Below the pieces are notes generated by a model, which made no database searches, was not told where the DNA came from, and was given only the letters and a program-made list of their open reading frames with translations. 64,000 bases of DNA from Flavobacteriales bacterium (GTDB lineage: Bacteria; Bacteroidota; Bacteroidia; Flavobacteriales; Flavobacteriaceae), in contig JAMOUV010000032.1 of NCBI GenBank assembly GCA_027067965.1, forward strand, positions 178,315-242,314. Direction: 5' to 3'. Shown one piece after another: positions 37,503 to 45,755 of the stretch (positions are counted from its first letter, which is position 1; the number at the start of each line of letters is the position of its first letter). Made by a program: the position numbers and the translations under genes.

Positions 37503-37786
37503 GCCGGAAAATTTACCTGTTGACCGCCGCCATTAATGATATTTCGGATGCAGTGAATTATTACAATGAACAAAAAGAAAATTTGGGAGAGAGCTTTCTT
37601 GAAGAATTAGACAAATTATTTGAAATATTATCATTCTTTCCTGAGATTTTCCCCATTAAAAGAAAAAATTATCATGAAGCTGTAATGAAAAAATTTCCCT
37701 ATGTGGTGGTTTATACCGTCGAAGGTAATAAAATATTGATTTATGCAGTATTCCACACGCGCCGTTCTCCGGATGAAAAACCGTAG
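37499..37786 (+). CDS. RelE/ParE family toxin
   Basis: 95 residues from the GTG at 37499, which overlaps the antitoxin stop by four bases. An ATG at 37466 would add 11 residues and a long overlap. ParE/RelE pattern: IYLLTAAINDISDAVNYYNE, LGESFLEELDKLFEIL, FPEIFPIKRKNYHEAVMKKF, PYVVVYTVEGNKILIYAVFH, then TRRSPDEKP. The ending YAVFHTRR is typical of the ParE-like branch. The target could be gyrase (ParE) or ribosome-bound mRNA (RelE); this cannot be settled from sequence alone. Repeat block 2 begins about 100 bases downstream. Confidence 0.88.
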   Translation: MSRKIYLLTAAINDISDAVNYYNEQKENLGESFLEELDKLFEILSFFPEIFPIKRKNYHEAVMKKFPYVVVYTVEGNKILIYAVFHTRRSPDEKP

Positions 37787-37940
37787 ATAAAAATTCTTAC
37801 ATAGCAATTAGTTCAATGCATTTTTCATCGATGAATGCTTAGTACGAAACCTTTCCCTTTTCCAACAACAATTTCCGGCAACCATTCCCGCGCGAATCTA
37901 TTTACCCTGTGGGGTTTAAGTCTATAACCCTTCGCGCAGG

Positions 37941-38022
37941 CAAAAAAACCACCACCGCCTCGTCATTACTCAAAAAGCGGAGCCCGAGCTTGTCGAGGGC
38001 GGTGGTCGATATCTCACAAAAC
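37941..38022. repeat. Repeat core copy C (82 bp) with 103-bp tail
   Basis: Core with one extra A at the 5' side. Perfect inverted ends accaccgcc / ggcggtggt. The tail to 38125 differs from that of copy B at only a few positions. Confidence 0.88.
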
Positions 38023-38125
38023 ACTCAAGGACCGGCCCTTCGACAATGGTTCGACACATCCTTTCGGTTCTACTCAGGAAACACTCAACAATCCCTCAAG
38101 GACCGACTAAGTCATTATTCCCATC

Positions 38126-38155
38126 GTTCCCGCGCGAAGGGATTCGCGCGGGAAC
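38126..38155. repeat. Perfect 13-bp palindrome P3, loop GGGA
   Basis: Identical arms to P1 and the same loop orientation. Confidence 0.88.
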
Positions 38156-38228
38156 TTAAAAAGTTCCTGTGGAAATTCTTACCCTCCCGTTCCCGCACGA
38201 ATCTTTAGTCTGTGACTATTCGCGCAGG

Positions 38229-38309
38229 CAAAAAACCACCACCGCCTCGTCATTACTCAAAAAGCGGAGCCCGAGCTTGTCGAGGGCGGTGGTCGATATC
38301 TCACAAAAC
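38229..38309. repeat. Repeat core copy D (81 bp)
   Basis: Identical or nearly identical to copy A, followed like copy A by ctc and then a palindrome. Confidence 0.88.
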
Positions 38310-38312
38310 CTC

Positions 38313-38342
38313 GTTCCCGCGCGAATCCCTTCGCGCGGGAAC
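38313..38342. repeat. Perfect 13-bp palindrome P4, loop TCCC
   Basis: Same arms and loop orientation as P2; both P2 and P4 are followed by ttagaaaactttc and end their blocks. Confidence 0.88.
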
Positions 38343-38449
38343 CTTAGAAAACTTTCAAAAGCCCCTTCGGGGCTCCATAAGTGTTTATTGTTTTTAGACC
38401 GGCTTTAGATTTTCGTTTTTTATCGCACCAAGCATTCAATACTTATTTT

Positions 38450-38457
38450 TATATTTG
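38450..38457 (+). promoter_or_regulatory. -7 box for rpoN
   Basis: TATATTTG, exact TAnnTTTG, 28 bases before the rpoN ATG. Confidence 0.62.
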
Positions 38458-38485
38458 TAAAAAATAAAGTTTCCAAATCCCGTCT

Positions 38486-40000
38486 ATGCTTAAACAAAGT
38501 TTACAACAAAAATTATTACAAAAACTTACACCGCAACAGATTCAGTTAATGAAATTGATTCAATTGCCGACTATTGAATTCGAACAGCGTGTAAAAACTG
38601 AAATAGAGGAAAACCCCGCCTTGGAAATAGGACCCGACGAAGAAGATGATTTGTTGGTAAACCGCGAATCGATGCCCGATAACCAAAATGATTCCCAATC
38701 CGATGCCATATCGTCCGAAAATCAATTCGATCAGACCGAATCAAATTATGACGATGATTTGGACTTATCCAAATATCTTAATCAAGACGATACGCCCGAT
38801 TATAAATTGCGCACCAACAATTATTCACCCGATGACGAAGAACCCGACTTACCCCTTGCCGTCAATCAATCGTTTCGCGAATATCTTACTTCACAATTAG
38901 CACCGTTTCAACTGGATGAAAAACAAATGAAAATTGCCGAATACATCATCGGAAGTTTGGACGATGCCGGTTATTTACGAAGAGATATTATGGATATTTC
39001 CGACGATCTCGCTTTTAACGAAGGAATCTTGGTAAGTGAAGAAGAAATTGAAAAAATCCTGAAAGAAGTGATTTGGCTACTGGATCCTCCGGGCGTGGGC
39101 GCAAGGAATCTCCAAGAAAGTCTTATCATCCAACTCAAACGAAAAAAAACTAATCCCGTACGGGAACTGGCCGGAAAAATACTCGAAAGGGCATTCCATG
39201 AACTGACTCATAAACATTATCAAAAAATACTTAACAAATTTAAAATAGATGAAGAACAACTCAAGGAAGCCATCGAAGAAATTCGAAAATTAAATCCCAA
39301 ACCCGGCGGTTCGTTGAGCAATATCCGGATTACCACCCATATTATTCCCGATTTTAAGGTCCGAATAGAAGAAACTCCGGAAGGCGAAAAAAAACCTGTA
39401 GTGGAACTCAATTCCCGCAACCTTCCCGAACTTCGTATTTCGAGACATTACAAAGAAATGCTGGAAGGATTTAAATTGGAAAAAAACAAAACCAAATCCC
39501 AGCGCGAAGCCATTACCTTTATCAAACAAAAACTCGATTCGGCCCATTGGTTTGTAGATGCGGTGAAGCAACGCTACAACACCTTACTCAAAACGATGAA
39601 TGCCATAGTCGATTATCAAAAAGAATATTTTTTGACCGGCGACGAACAAAAAATCAAACCCATGATTCTCAAGGACATCGCCGAACGCGTAGGATTGGAT
39701 ATATCCACCGTGTCGCGCGTGGCCAATAGCAAATATGTCGATACGCCATACGGCACCAAACTCCTGAAAGAATTTTTCTCCGAAAGTTTAACCGACCTTA
39801 AAGGCGAGGAAGTTTCTACCATCAAAATCAAAGAAGTGCTCAAAGAAATCATTGAAAACGAAGACAAAAAGAAACCTTTTACCGACGACGCGCTGGTAAA
39901 AGAACTGGCTAAACGTGGAATTAAAGTAGCTCGAAGAACCATTGCCAAATATCGCGACCAACTCAAAATTCCACCCGCACGTTTACGTAAAAAATTATGA
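38486..40000 (+). CDS. rpoN: RNA polymerase sigma-54 factor
   Basis: 504 residues. The glutamine-rich activator-interacting N-terminus (LKQSLQQKLLQKLTPQQIQL, then IEENPALE) is followed by an acidic linker (residues 50-120), the core-binding domain (FREYLTSQL, LDDAGYLRRDI, LLDPPGVGARNLQESL), a helix-turn-helix (DISTVSRVANSKYVDTPYG) and the RpoN box RRTIAKYRDQLKIP at the C-terminus. It directs transcription from -24/-12 promoters with enhancer-binding activators, none of which is encoded here. The stop overlaps the next ATG by four bases. Confidence 0.96.
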   Translation: MLKQSLQQKLLQKLTPQQIQLMKLIQLPTIEFEQRVKTEIEENPALEIGPDEEDDLLVNRESMPDNQNDSQSDAISSENQFDQTESNYDDDLDLSKYLNQDDTPDYKLRTNNYSPDDEEPDLPLAVNQSFREYLTSQLAPFQLDEKQMKIAEYIIGSLDDAGYLRRDIMDISDDLAFNEGILVSEEEIEKILKEVIWLLDPPGVGARNLQESLIIQLKRKKTNPVRELAGKILERAFHELTHKHYQKILNKFKIDEEQLKEAIEEIRKLNPKPGGSLSNIRITTHIIPDFKVRIEETPEGEKKPVVELNSRNLPELRISRHYKEMLEGFKLEKNKTKSQREAITFIKQKLDSAHWFVDAVKQRYNTLLKTMNAIVDYQKEYFLTGDEQKIKPMILKDIAERVGLDISTVSRVANSKYVDTPYGTKLLKEFFSESLTDLKGEEVSTIKIKEVLKEIIENEDKKKPFTDDALVKELAKRGIKVARRTIAKYRDQLKIPPARLRKKL

Positions 40001-40626
40001 TACAAATTCGTAAAAAGAAATGTGATTTTTACACCTGCGCCGCATGGCTCATATCCGTTATTTTTCATCCGGTTTTTATTCCTTTTTACGTACTACTCGT
40101 TTTTCTTTCCATATCGCATTATTTTTTCTATGATATCAACAAAATAACCCGGTTGATTTTTTTATCTACCGTGGTCGTACCGCTTTTGATTCAATTTTTG
40201 CTATACCGGCTAAAAATTTTACATTCCTTTTTTCTCGTCCGGCTCAAGGCCCGCATAGGTTTTACGCTGCTGATGGCCGTGATTTATTACTTGCTCTACC
40301 GTATTCTGGATCCGATTGCCGTTCTGGAATATTTTGCCCTCTTCTTCAGAGGAATCGCCTTGTCACTTCTGCTTGCCGTCCTGTTCAATCTATCAAAAAA
40401 ACGCATCAGTTTACACGGACTGGCCATGGGAGGTGCACTCTATTTTCTTTTGCATTGGAGTTACACCCACCGGACCAATATTCTGGATATTATTTCCATA
40501 AGCATAGGCATCACATCGCTTGTATTGGCCGCCCGGCTTAAACTTAAAGCCCATACCCTCGATGAAATTGCCATCGGGCTTTTCATAGGCATTGCCGGAC
40601 AAGCACTCTCGTTTTGGTTATCCTGA
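39997..40626 (+). CDS. PAP2-like multi-pass membrane protein
   Basis: 209 residues with about six hydrophobic segments (WLISVIFHPVFIPFYVLLVF, LIFLSTVVVPLLIQFLLY, IGFTLLMAVIYYLLY and others). The C-terminal LKAHTLDEIAIGLFIGIAGQ resembles the HxxxEVxxGxxxG end of PAP2-superfamily membrane phosphatases, but the full KxxxxxxRP and PSGH motifs are not visible, so catalytic activity is doubtful. It is translationally coupled to rpoN (ATGA overlap). Function unknown. Confidence 0.7.
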   Translation: MIQIRKKKCDFYTCAAWLISVIFHPVFIPFYVLLVFLSISHYFFYDINKITRLIFLSTVVVPLLIQFLLYRLKILHSFFLVRLKARIGFTLLMAVIYYLLYRILDPIAVLEYFALFFRGIALSLLLAVLFNLSKKRISLHGLAMGGALYFLLHWSYTHRTNILDIISISIGITSLVLAARLKLKAHTLDEIAIGLFIGIAGQALSFWLS

Positions 40627-40639
40627 TTATGGACGCTTC

Positions 40640-40662
40640 AAAGCCCCTTCGGGGTCTTTTTC
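40640..40662 (+). terminator. Hairpin terminator after the rpoN unit
   Basis: aaagccccttcggggtcttttt: a short GC stem with a ttc loop and one bulged base, followed by T5. The same aaagccccttcgggg string ends repeat block 2. Confidence 0.55.
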
Positions 40663-40668
40663 GCGCTT

Positions 40669-40717
40669 CGCCGGGCTTATAATCCCGGCTCATAACGGCA
40701 AGCCCGGGGTCTTGCCT
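40669..40717. repeat. Small palindromes upstream of trkA
   Basis: Two adjacent inverted repeats: gccggg/cccggc around cttataat, and ggcaag/cttgcc around cccggggt. No coding content. Confidence 0.5.
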
Positions 40718-40720
40718 TTT

Positions 40721-40754
40721 GTTGCGGGGCACTCGCAAGCGAGTGCCCCGCAAC
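40721..40754. repeat. Perfect 15-bp palindrome upstream of trkA
   Basis: gttgcggggcactcg and its exact inverse around a caag loop, with no T-run afterwards. Its sequence is unrelated to P1-P4 but its design is similar, suggesting a second REP-like family. Confidence 0.8.
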
Positions 40755-40783
40755 CTATCAAAATTCTCATACGATTTATTTGA

Positions 40784-40791
40784 TATATTTG
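40784..40791 (+). promoter_or_regulatory. -7 box for trkA-trkH
   Basis: TATATTTG, exact TAnnTTTG, 18 bases before the trkA ATG at 40810. Confidence 0.65.
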
Positions 40792-40809
40792 TATAAAATT
40801 AATGTATTC

Positions 40810-42159
40810 ATGAACATTATTATTGTCGGTGCGGGTGACGTAGGATTTCATATAGCCAAACTATTGTCATTCGAATCACAAAACATTTACGTCATCGATT
40901 TAAACGAAGAAAAACTGGATTATATTAATAATCATATCGATGTAATTACCGTTAAAGGAGATGCCACCCTACCCAGCGTACTTCGTCAAGCGCAGATTCA
41001 TGAAGCCGATTTACTCTTGGCGGTAACCGAATCTCAAAATACCAATTTTACCGTAGCCGTAATCGGGAAACGATTGGGAGCCAAAAAAACATTTGCCAGG
41101 ATCAATAATCCGGAATTGGCCCATCCCGATTCCACCATTAATTTACGCGAAATCGGTTTGGATTTCGTCATATCTCCGGAAGAATTGGCCTCAAAGGAAA
41201 TTGTGTCCTTAATGGAAATGTCCGTATTCAACGAAAGTATTTCCTTCGAAAACGGAAAACTTTTGATTTTAGGAGCACAACTCGATGCATCGGCACCCAT
41301 CAAAGACATGCCCGTGAGTGAAATAAAATCCCGCTTTACCCGTCATGATTTCTTAATTGTAGCAATAAAACGGGTCGGCTCCGATCATGTCATTATTCCG
41401 CGAGGCGATACCATTCTTAAACCCAACGACCAGGTTTATTTTTCCGTTGCCGCCGAACACTTCGAATATTTATATGAATTATTGGGCAAAGAAGAATTCG
41501 AAATTAAAGATGTGATGATTTTGGGAGGAAGCACAATTGGTGAGAAAGCAGCAGAAAAATTGGTACATAAAGGGTTCCGGGTCAAATTGATAGAATTAAA
41601 CAAAAAAGTGGCTTACGAAATTTCAGAAAAATTACCGGAAGTATTGGTTATACACGGTGATGGAAGAGATGTGGAATTACTGGAAGAAGAAAACATCGAT
41701 CAAATGGATGCCTTCGTAGCAGTCACCGGTAACTCGGAAACCAATATTCTTTCCTGTTTGGTGGCCAAGACAAAAGGCGTAACCAAAACGGTAGCCCTGG
41801 TAGAAAACATCGACTATATCCAAATTTCCCAAACTATTGGAATTGATACGCTGATAAATAAAAAATTATTGGCGGCGGGAAGCATTTTCGCCCATGTGAG
41901 AGAAGGTGACGTCTTGGCCGTAGCCAATATTTTTAAACTCAATGCCGAATTACTTGAATTTCGTATTCATGAAAATTCAAAAACAGCCGGTAAAAAAATT
42001 AAGGATATCAAACTTCCTCGCGAATCGGTTTTGACGGGAATTATTCGTGAAAATAACGTCATCATTCCGACAGGTGAAAGCATTTTATTACCCGGCGATA
42101 AAATCATTATCATGGCGGTTACCCATGCGATCCATAAGGTGGAAGAATTATTCAAGTAA
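40810..42159 (+). CDS. trkA: Trk potassium uptake regulator TrkA
   Basis: 449 residues made of two RCK repeats. Repeat 1 has the NAD-binding GAGDVGFHIAKLL and VIDLNEEKLDYI with DVITVKGDATLPSVL; repeat 2 has VMILGGSTIGEKAAEKL and LVIHGDGRDVELLEEE. Each Rossmann part is followed by a TrkA-C domain (GDTILKPNDQVYFSVA and GESILLPGDKIIIMAV). It gates the TrkH channel in response to nucleotides. The start is moved to the ATG at 40810 because the longer frame begins upstream of the promoter box. trkH starts 1 base after its stop. Confidence 0.95.
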   Translation: MNIIIVGAGDVGFHIAKLLSFESQNIYVIDLNEEKLDYINNHIDVITVKGDATLPSVLRQAQIHEADLLLAVTESQNTNFTVAVIGKRLGAKKTFARINNPELAHPDSTINLREIGLDFVISPEELASKEIVSLMEMSVFNESISFENGKLLILGAQLDASAPIKDMPVSEIKSRFTRHDFLIVAIKRVGSDHVIIPRGDTILKPNDQVYFSVAAEHFEYLYELLGKEEFEIKDVMILGGSTIGEKAAEKLVHKGFRVKLIELNKKVAYEISEKLPEVLVIHGDGRDVELLEEENIDQMDAFVAVTGNSETNILSCLVAKTKGVTKTVALVENIDYIQISQTIGIDTLINKKLLAAGSIFAHVREGDVLAVANIFKLNAELLEFRIHENSKTAGKKIKDIKLPRESVLTGIIRENNVIIPTGESILLPGDKIIIMAVTHAIHKVEELFK

Positions 42160-42160
42160 T

Positions 42161-43657
42161 ATGAGGGGATTTAATTACAAAATAGTACTTTCTTTTTTGG
42201 GGCTAACTTCGGTTTTAAACGGTTTTTTTATGTTATTGGCCGTGCCCGTGGCATTATATTATCAAGAAAAGATTTATCTCCCTATTCTCGAAGCAGCCCT
42301 GATAACCGTTGGACTAGGACTTGTACTTTGGTATTTCAACCGGCATGCCCCTAAAAAAATCCTAAAAAAAGAAGGTTTTATGATTGTTACGGCAGGTTGG
42401 GCCATGTTGGCCTTGACCGGCTCGCTGCCTTATTTATTGAGCGGGGCTATTAATCATCCGGTGGATGCCGTTTTTGAAGCCATCTCGGGCTACACCACCA
42501 CCGGCGCTACCATTTTGACCGACATCGAATCCATTCCTAAAGGCATACTTTTCTGGCGAAGCGCTACTCATTGGATAGGCGGGATGGGAATTATTGTATT
42601 AACCATTGCCATTCTACCTTTCCTTGGCATTGGCGGTATGCAATTGTTTATGGCGGAAGCGCCGGGACCTTCGGCAGACAAAATCCATCCCAGAATTACG
42701 GAAACCGCCAAACGTTTATGGGGCATTTATATCGGTTTTACCCTCACGGAAAGCGTTTTGCTCAAATTAAGCGGAATGACATGGTATGACGCGATAAATC
42801 ATTCCATGTCCACCATGAGCACAGGGGGTTTTTCCACTAAAAACGCAAGTATTGCCTTTTGGAATGATAACCCGTGGGTAGAATACGTAATAATAATTTT
42901 TATGTTTATCGCCGGGACTAATTTTGTTCTTTCCTACTATGCACTGAAACTAAACTTTAAAAAAATACTTCGGAACGAAGAATTCAGATATTATGCTGCC
43001 GTAATAGCGGGCACCACGGTTTTGGTAACCCTCTACCTGCTGTTTGCCGGAAACATTTCCGGTGGAGGCACTTCGCATCCTATGGTATGGGGCAGAACGG
43101 AAGCCCATTTTCGTCATGTATTATTTCAGATATTAACTGTAGTTACAACCACCGGATTTATTTCCTCCGATTATTTGAGTTGGAGTCCGTATGTAATTAC
43201 GTTGATTTTTGCGCTCTTTTTTGTAGGCGGTTCGGCCGGTTCCACTGCAGGCGGAGTAAAAATAGTTCGCCATGTGATTTTGATCAAAAATGCTTTTTTG
43301 GAATTTAAAAAACAACTTCATCCCAAAGCCATCATTCCGATCTTTTATGGTGGAACCCGGGTTCCGGAAAAAATTATTTACAATATCCTGTCATTCTTTG
43401 TCCTATACGTGTCCATTTTTATTGCAGGAGCCGTTCTGTTTAATCTTATGGGATTGGATTTGGTCACATCACTTGGTGCCTCGGCATCATCATTAGGCAA
43501 TGTAGGTCCCGCTTTCGGAAAATTAGGACCGGTGGACAATTATGCATGGCTTCCTTATCCGGCCAAAATACTTTCGTCGTTTCTCATGTTAATCGGCAGG
43601 TTGGAGATATTTACGGTCATTGTGTTGTTTACACCGTTTTTTTGGCGTAAAAATTAA
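42161..43657 (+). CDS. trkH: Trk potassium uptake transmembrane subunit TrkH
   Basis: 498 residues, four M1-P-M2 units. Selectivity-filter-like loops are seen at AISGYTTTGATILTDIES, HSMSTMSTGGFSTKNAS, ILTVVTTTGFISSDY and GASASSLGNVGPAFGKLGP. GGSAGSTAGGVKIVRH is the conserved glycine/serine stretch that follows the third filter. The first helix begins at KIVLSFLGLTSVLNGFFML. It is the potassium-conducting subunit, paired with TrkA. The ATG at 42161 follows the trkA stop directly; the upstream part of the open frame overlaps trkA and is not used. Confidence 0.95.
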   Translation: MRGFNYKIVLSFLGLTSVLNGFFMLLAVPVALYYQEKIYLPILEAALITVGLGLVLWYFNRHAPKKILKKEGFMIVTAGWAMLALTGSLPYLLSGAINHPVDAVFEAISGYTTTGATILTDIESIPKGILFWRSATHWIGGMGIIVLTIAILPFLGIGGMQLFMAEAPGPSADKIHPRITETAKRLWGIYIGFTLTESVLLKLSGMTWYDAINHSMSTMSTGGFSTKNASIAFWNDNPWVEYVIIIFMFIAGTNFVLSYYALKLNFKKILRNEEFRYYAAVIAGTTVLVTLYLLFAGNISGGGTSHPMVWGRTEAHFRHVLFQILTVVTTTGFISSDYLSWSPYVITLIFALFFVGGSAGSTAGGVKIVRHVILIKNAFLEFKKQLHPKAIIPIFYGGTRVPEKIIYNILSFFVLYVSIFIAGAVLFNLMGLDLVTSLGASASSLGNVGPAFGKLGPVDNYAWLPYPAKILSSFLMLIGRLEIFTVIVLFTPFFWRKN

Positions 43658-43671
43658 TTAACTCGCAAGCA

Positions 43672-43711
43672 AATTCATCTTATTTTCATTCTTAAATAAG
43701 ATCCATGAATT
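43672..43711. terminator. Inverted repeat between convergent trkH and GCS2-CBS genes
   Basis: Arms aattcat-cttattt and aaataag-atcc-atgaatt pair as two 7-bp helices with a small bulge around an 8-base loop. AT-rich, so a weak bidirectional terminator at best. Confidence 0.35.
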
Positions 43712-43739
43712 CCATTATCGATAAAACGGCTGCCTGTTC

Positions 43740-45647
43740 TTATAATCTGCTAAATAACCTCCTGCTCAAATGGAAAAACTCGGTCTCGGTAAGCATTCCT
43801 ACCAATTTACCATTATGAACCACCGGCAAACTGCCGATTTGATTATCGGCCATGAGTTCCACCGCTTTAAACAATTTTTCGGAAGGTTCGATGGTGATAG
43901 GGTCGGTAATCATTAAATCTTTGACTCTCAAGTCGGCATATTTCTTTTCATTCACCACTTGTCTGAGGTATTTCAATATACTGCGAGCCGTGACCAAGCC
44001 GGCGAATTCGCCATTGGGTTTTTCCACCGGCACATAGCGCAATTTGGCCCAATCCATCATATCGGCTACCAAATCTACTATATCGTCGGGCTGAACGGAA
44101 AGCACATCGGTTTCCATTACTTCTTCCACCAGCAATTGCGAAGGATGCCAATGGGCCAATTCTTTCATTTCGGGTAATTTCCATTTATGCACCGGAATAT
44201 CTTTTTTCTGATATTTCACGCTCGACGAAGTGAGCAAGGTCATTATTTCTTCGCGGGAGGCGGAATCTTTGAATTTCGAATAAGTACTTAACATCCAATT
44301 GGCACCGGTTTGCGACGATTTGACACGTTCTTCGATAATGCCCAAATACCTGTCGATATCGTCTTTATCAATATTTCTGCTTTGCAAACCTTCGCGCGCT
44401 ACGTCGATCATCTCGTTTAGAATCAAATCGTCCGCGTAATAAGACTTGCCGTCAAACCACTTGAAGCGCTTGCCCAATCCGGTACTGGCGGCCGAATAGA
44501 AATTATCTTTGACATCTTCGAATTTCACATGCTTGCGAATATCGTCAATCTTATTGAAATAGGCCTCCATCAAACCCAACCAAAAAGCGGCATTGGCCAA
44601 TTCGTCCGCAACGGTCGGTCCTGCCGGAAACATACGGGCTTCGATACGAAGATGCGGTTTTCCGTTGGGAGAAATACCGTAAACAGGCCGGTTCCAGCGG
44701 TAAATGGTGGAGTTATGAACGGTCAATGCCTTTAGGACGGGTACTTTCCCTTTTTTGACATATTCCAAACTGTCATGCGGAATATGGGCTCCCAATAACA
44801 CACGATAACGCAAAATATCTTCTTTGTAAATATCCAAAATCGATTCGTCCACCCATCGCGTACCGAAAGTTACACGCGGATGACGATCGCGAATATGCTC
44901 GCTGCTTACGCGGGTGTCAATGGCTTGTTGGAACAAGGCGATTCGTGTTTCGCGCCATAATCGCTTGCCGAATAAAAGGGGAGAATTGACCGCAGGCGCC
45001 ATCACAATGCCCGCTATGGCTTGGGCAATATTATACCGCTTGGCAAAATTTTCGGCACTTACCTGTAAATGTACTTGAAAACCCGTATTGGCCGCTTCAA
45101 TCAAACCGCTGTCTAATTTCATGTTCAATTCATCGATTCCTACAATATTGATAATAAATTCTTCGCCTCGCATTTCTCGCAAAGCATCCATTAAGGCAAA
45201 ATAACGCGGAATCGGCGTGATATTTTCGCTTTCGATATCGAATTTTCTTACCGTAGGTAAAATGCCGGTAATAATAATGTCGGCTTTATGTTTTTTGGCC
45301 ACTTTTCGGACTTTTTCCAAATCCTCTAAAATTTCTTTCTCCATTTTGCTCAATGCCTTGCCCTCGAATTTTTGAGGCGTGACGTTGGTTTCCAAATTAA
45401 ATTTGGCCAATTCCGGACTGAGGTTATCCATCTTGGCCTCGGCCATAATTTCCAAATTATGAGGATAAGGTTTGTAATTCTCGTCCACCAAACAAAATTC
45501 CTGTTCCGCCCCAATATGCGTGGCCGATTTTTCAAACCACCCGTTCTTAATCATATACTCCAGGGCCTGCACATCACGGAGCAAATACTTGGTGAATTTG
45601 GCGATTTCTTCCGGAGAATTGGCTTTGGTTACGTTAAAATCTCCCAT
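43740..45647 (-). CDS. Glutamate-cysteine-ligase-like (GCS2) protein with CBS pair
   Basis: 635 residues. Residues 20-400 are GCS2-like: IGAEQEFCLVDENYKPYP with the metal-binding glutamates, LAKFNLETNVTP, ILPTVRKFD, GFQVHLQVSAENFAKRYN and LRIEARMFPAGPTVADELAN. The last 130 residues are two CBS domains (VMETDVLSVQPDDIVDLVAD, then LMITDPITIEPSEKLFKAVE and GSLPVVHNGKLVGMLTE). GCS2 members ligate glutamate to an amine-bearing partner with ATP; CBS pairs bind adenine nucleotides, so a ligase tuned by energy state is plausible. The in-frame start at 45710 overlaps promoter-like sequence, so the ATG at 45647 is used. Divergent from ccsBA. Confidence 0.82.
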   Translation of the reverse strand: MGDFNVTKANSPEEIAKFTKYLLRDVQALEYMIKNGWFEKSATHIGAEQEFCLVDENYKPYPHNLEIMAEAKMDNLSPELAKFNLETNVTPQKFEGKALSKMEKEILEDLEKVRKVAKKHKADIIITGILPTVRKFDIESENITPIPRYFALMDALREMRGEEFIINIVGIDELNMKLDSGLIEAANTGFQVHLQVSAENFAKRYNIAQAIAGIVMAPAVNSPLLFGKRLWRETRIALFQQAIDTRVSSEHIRDRHPRVTFGTRWVDESILDIYKEDILRYRVLLGAHIPHDSLEYVKKGKVPVLKALTVHNSTIYRWNRPVYGISPNGKPHLRIEARMFPAGPTVADELANAAFWLGLMEAYFNKIDDIRKHVKFEDVKDNFYSAASTGLGKRFKWFDGKSYYADDLILNEMIDVAREGLQSRNIDKDDIDRYLGIIEERVKSSQTGANWMLSTYSKFKDSASREEIMTLLTSSSVKYQKKDIPVHKWKLPEMKELAHWHPSQLLVEEVMETDVLSVQPDDIVDLVADMMDWAKLRYVPVEKPNGEFAGLVTARSILKYLRQVVNEKKYADLRVKDLMITDPITIEPSEKLFKAVELMADNQIGSLPVVHNGKLVGMLTETEFFHLSRRLFSRL

Positions 45648-45720
45648 TTCGATAAGTTTTTCAAATAATATTATCGGATAAATATATGTAAAATAATATT
45701 TCAAATCCAAATAATAAATT

Positions 45721-45728
45721 TAATTTTG
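45721..45728 (+). promoter_or_regulatory. -7 box for ccsBA
   Basis: TAATTTTG, exact TAnnTTTG, 27 bases before the ATG at 45756. It overlaps an in-frame TTG that is not the start. Confidence 0.65.
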
Positions 45729-45755
45729 CAATTAATTAATTGCATTTCAATAAAT

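Larger units (their letters stand above)
37885..38378. repeat. Mosaic palindromic repeat block 2
   Basis: Second GC-rich repeat block, filling most of the 699-base gap between the toxin and rpoN. Order: long-type unit (arm 37885-37940, core C, 103-base tail), palindrome P3, short-type unit (arm 38191-38228, core D), palindrome P4, and an end that includes aaagccccttcgggg followed by ggctccat. The long unit is nearly identical to that of block 1, about 1 kb upstream. The spacer 37787-37884 holds nothing recognisable. Confidence 0.85.

Noticed and set aside
36710-38342. CRISPR array
   Set aside because: The repeats are 81-82 bp, few, irregularly spaced and separated by other repeats or genes; there are no unique spacers of uniform length and no cas genes.
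36645-38378. Integron-like attC sites around a toxin-antitoxin cassette
   Set aside because: The palindromes lack the RYYYAAC/GTTRRRY core sites, and no tyrosine integrase gene is present.
36883-38408. Three similar frames (36883-37131, 37909-38208, 38169-38408) encoding lysine/serine-rich peptides that resemble each other
   Set aside because: They run through the palindromic repeats; their likeness comes from the DNA repeat, they lack plausible starts, and frames break at repeat borders.
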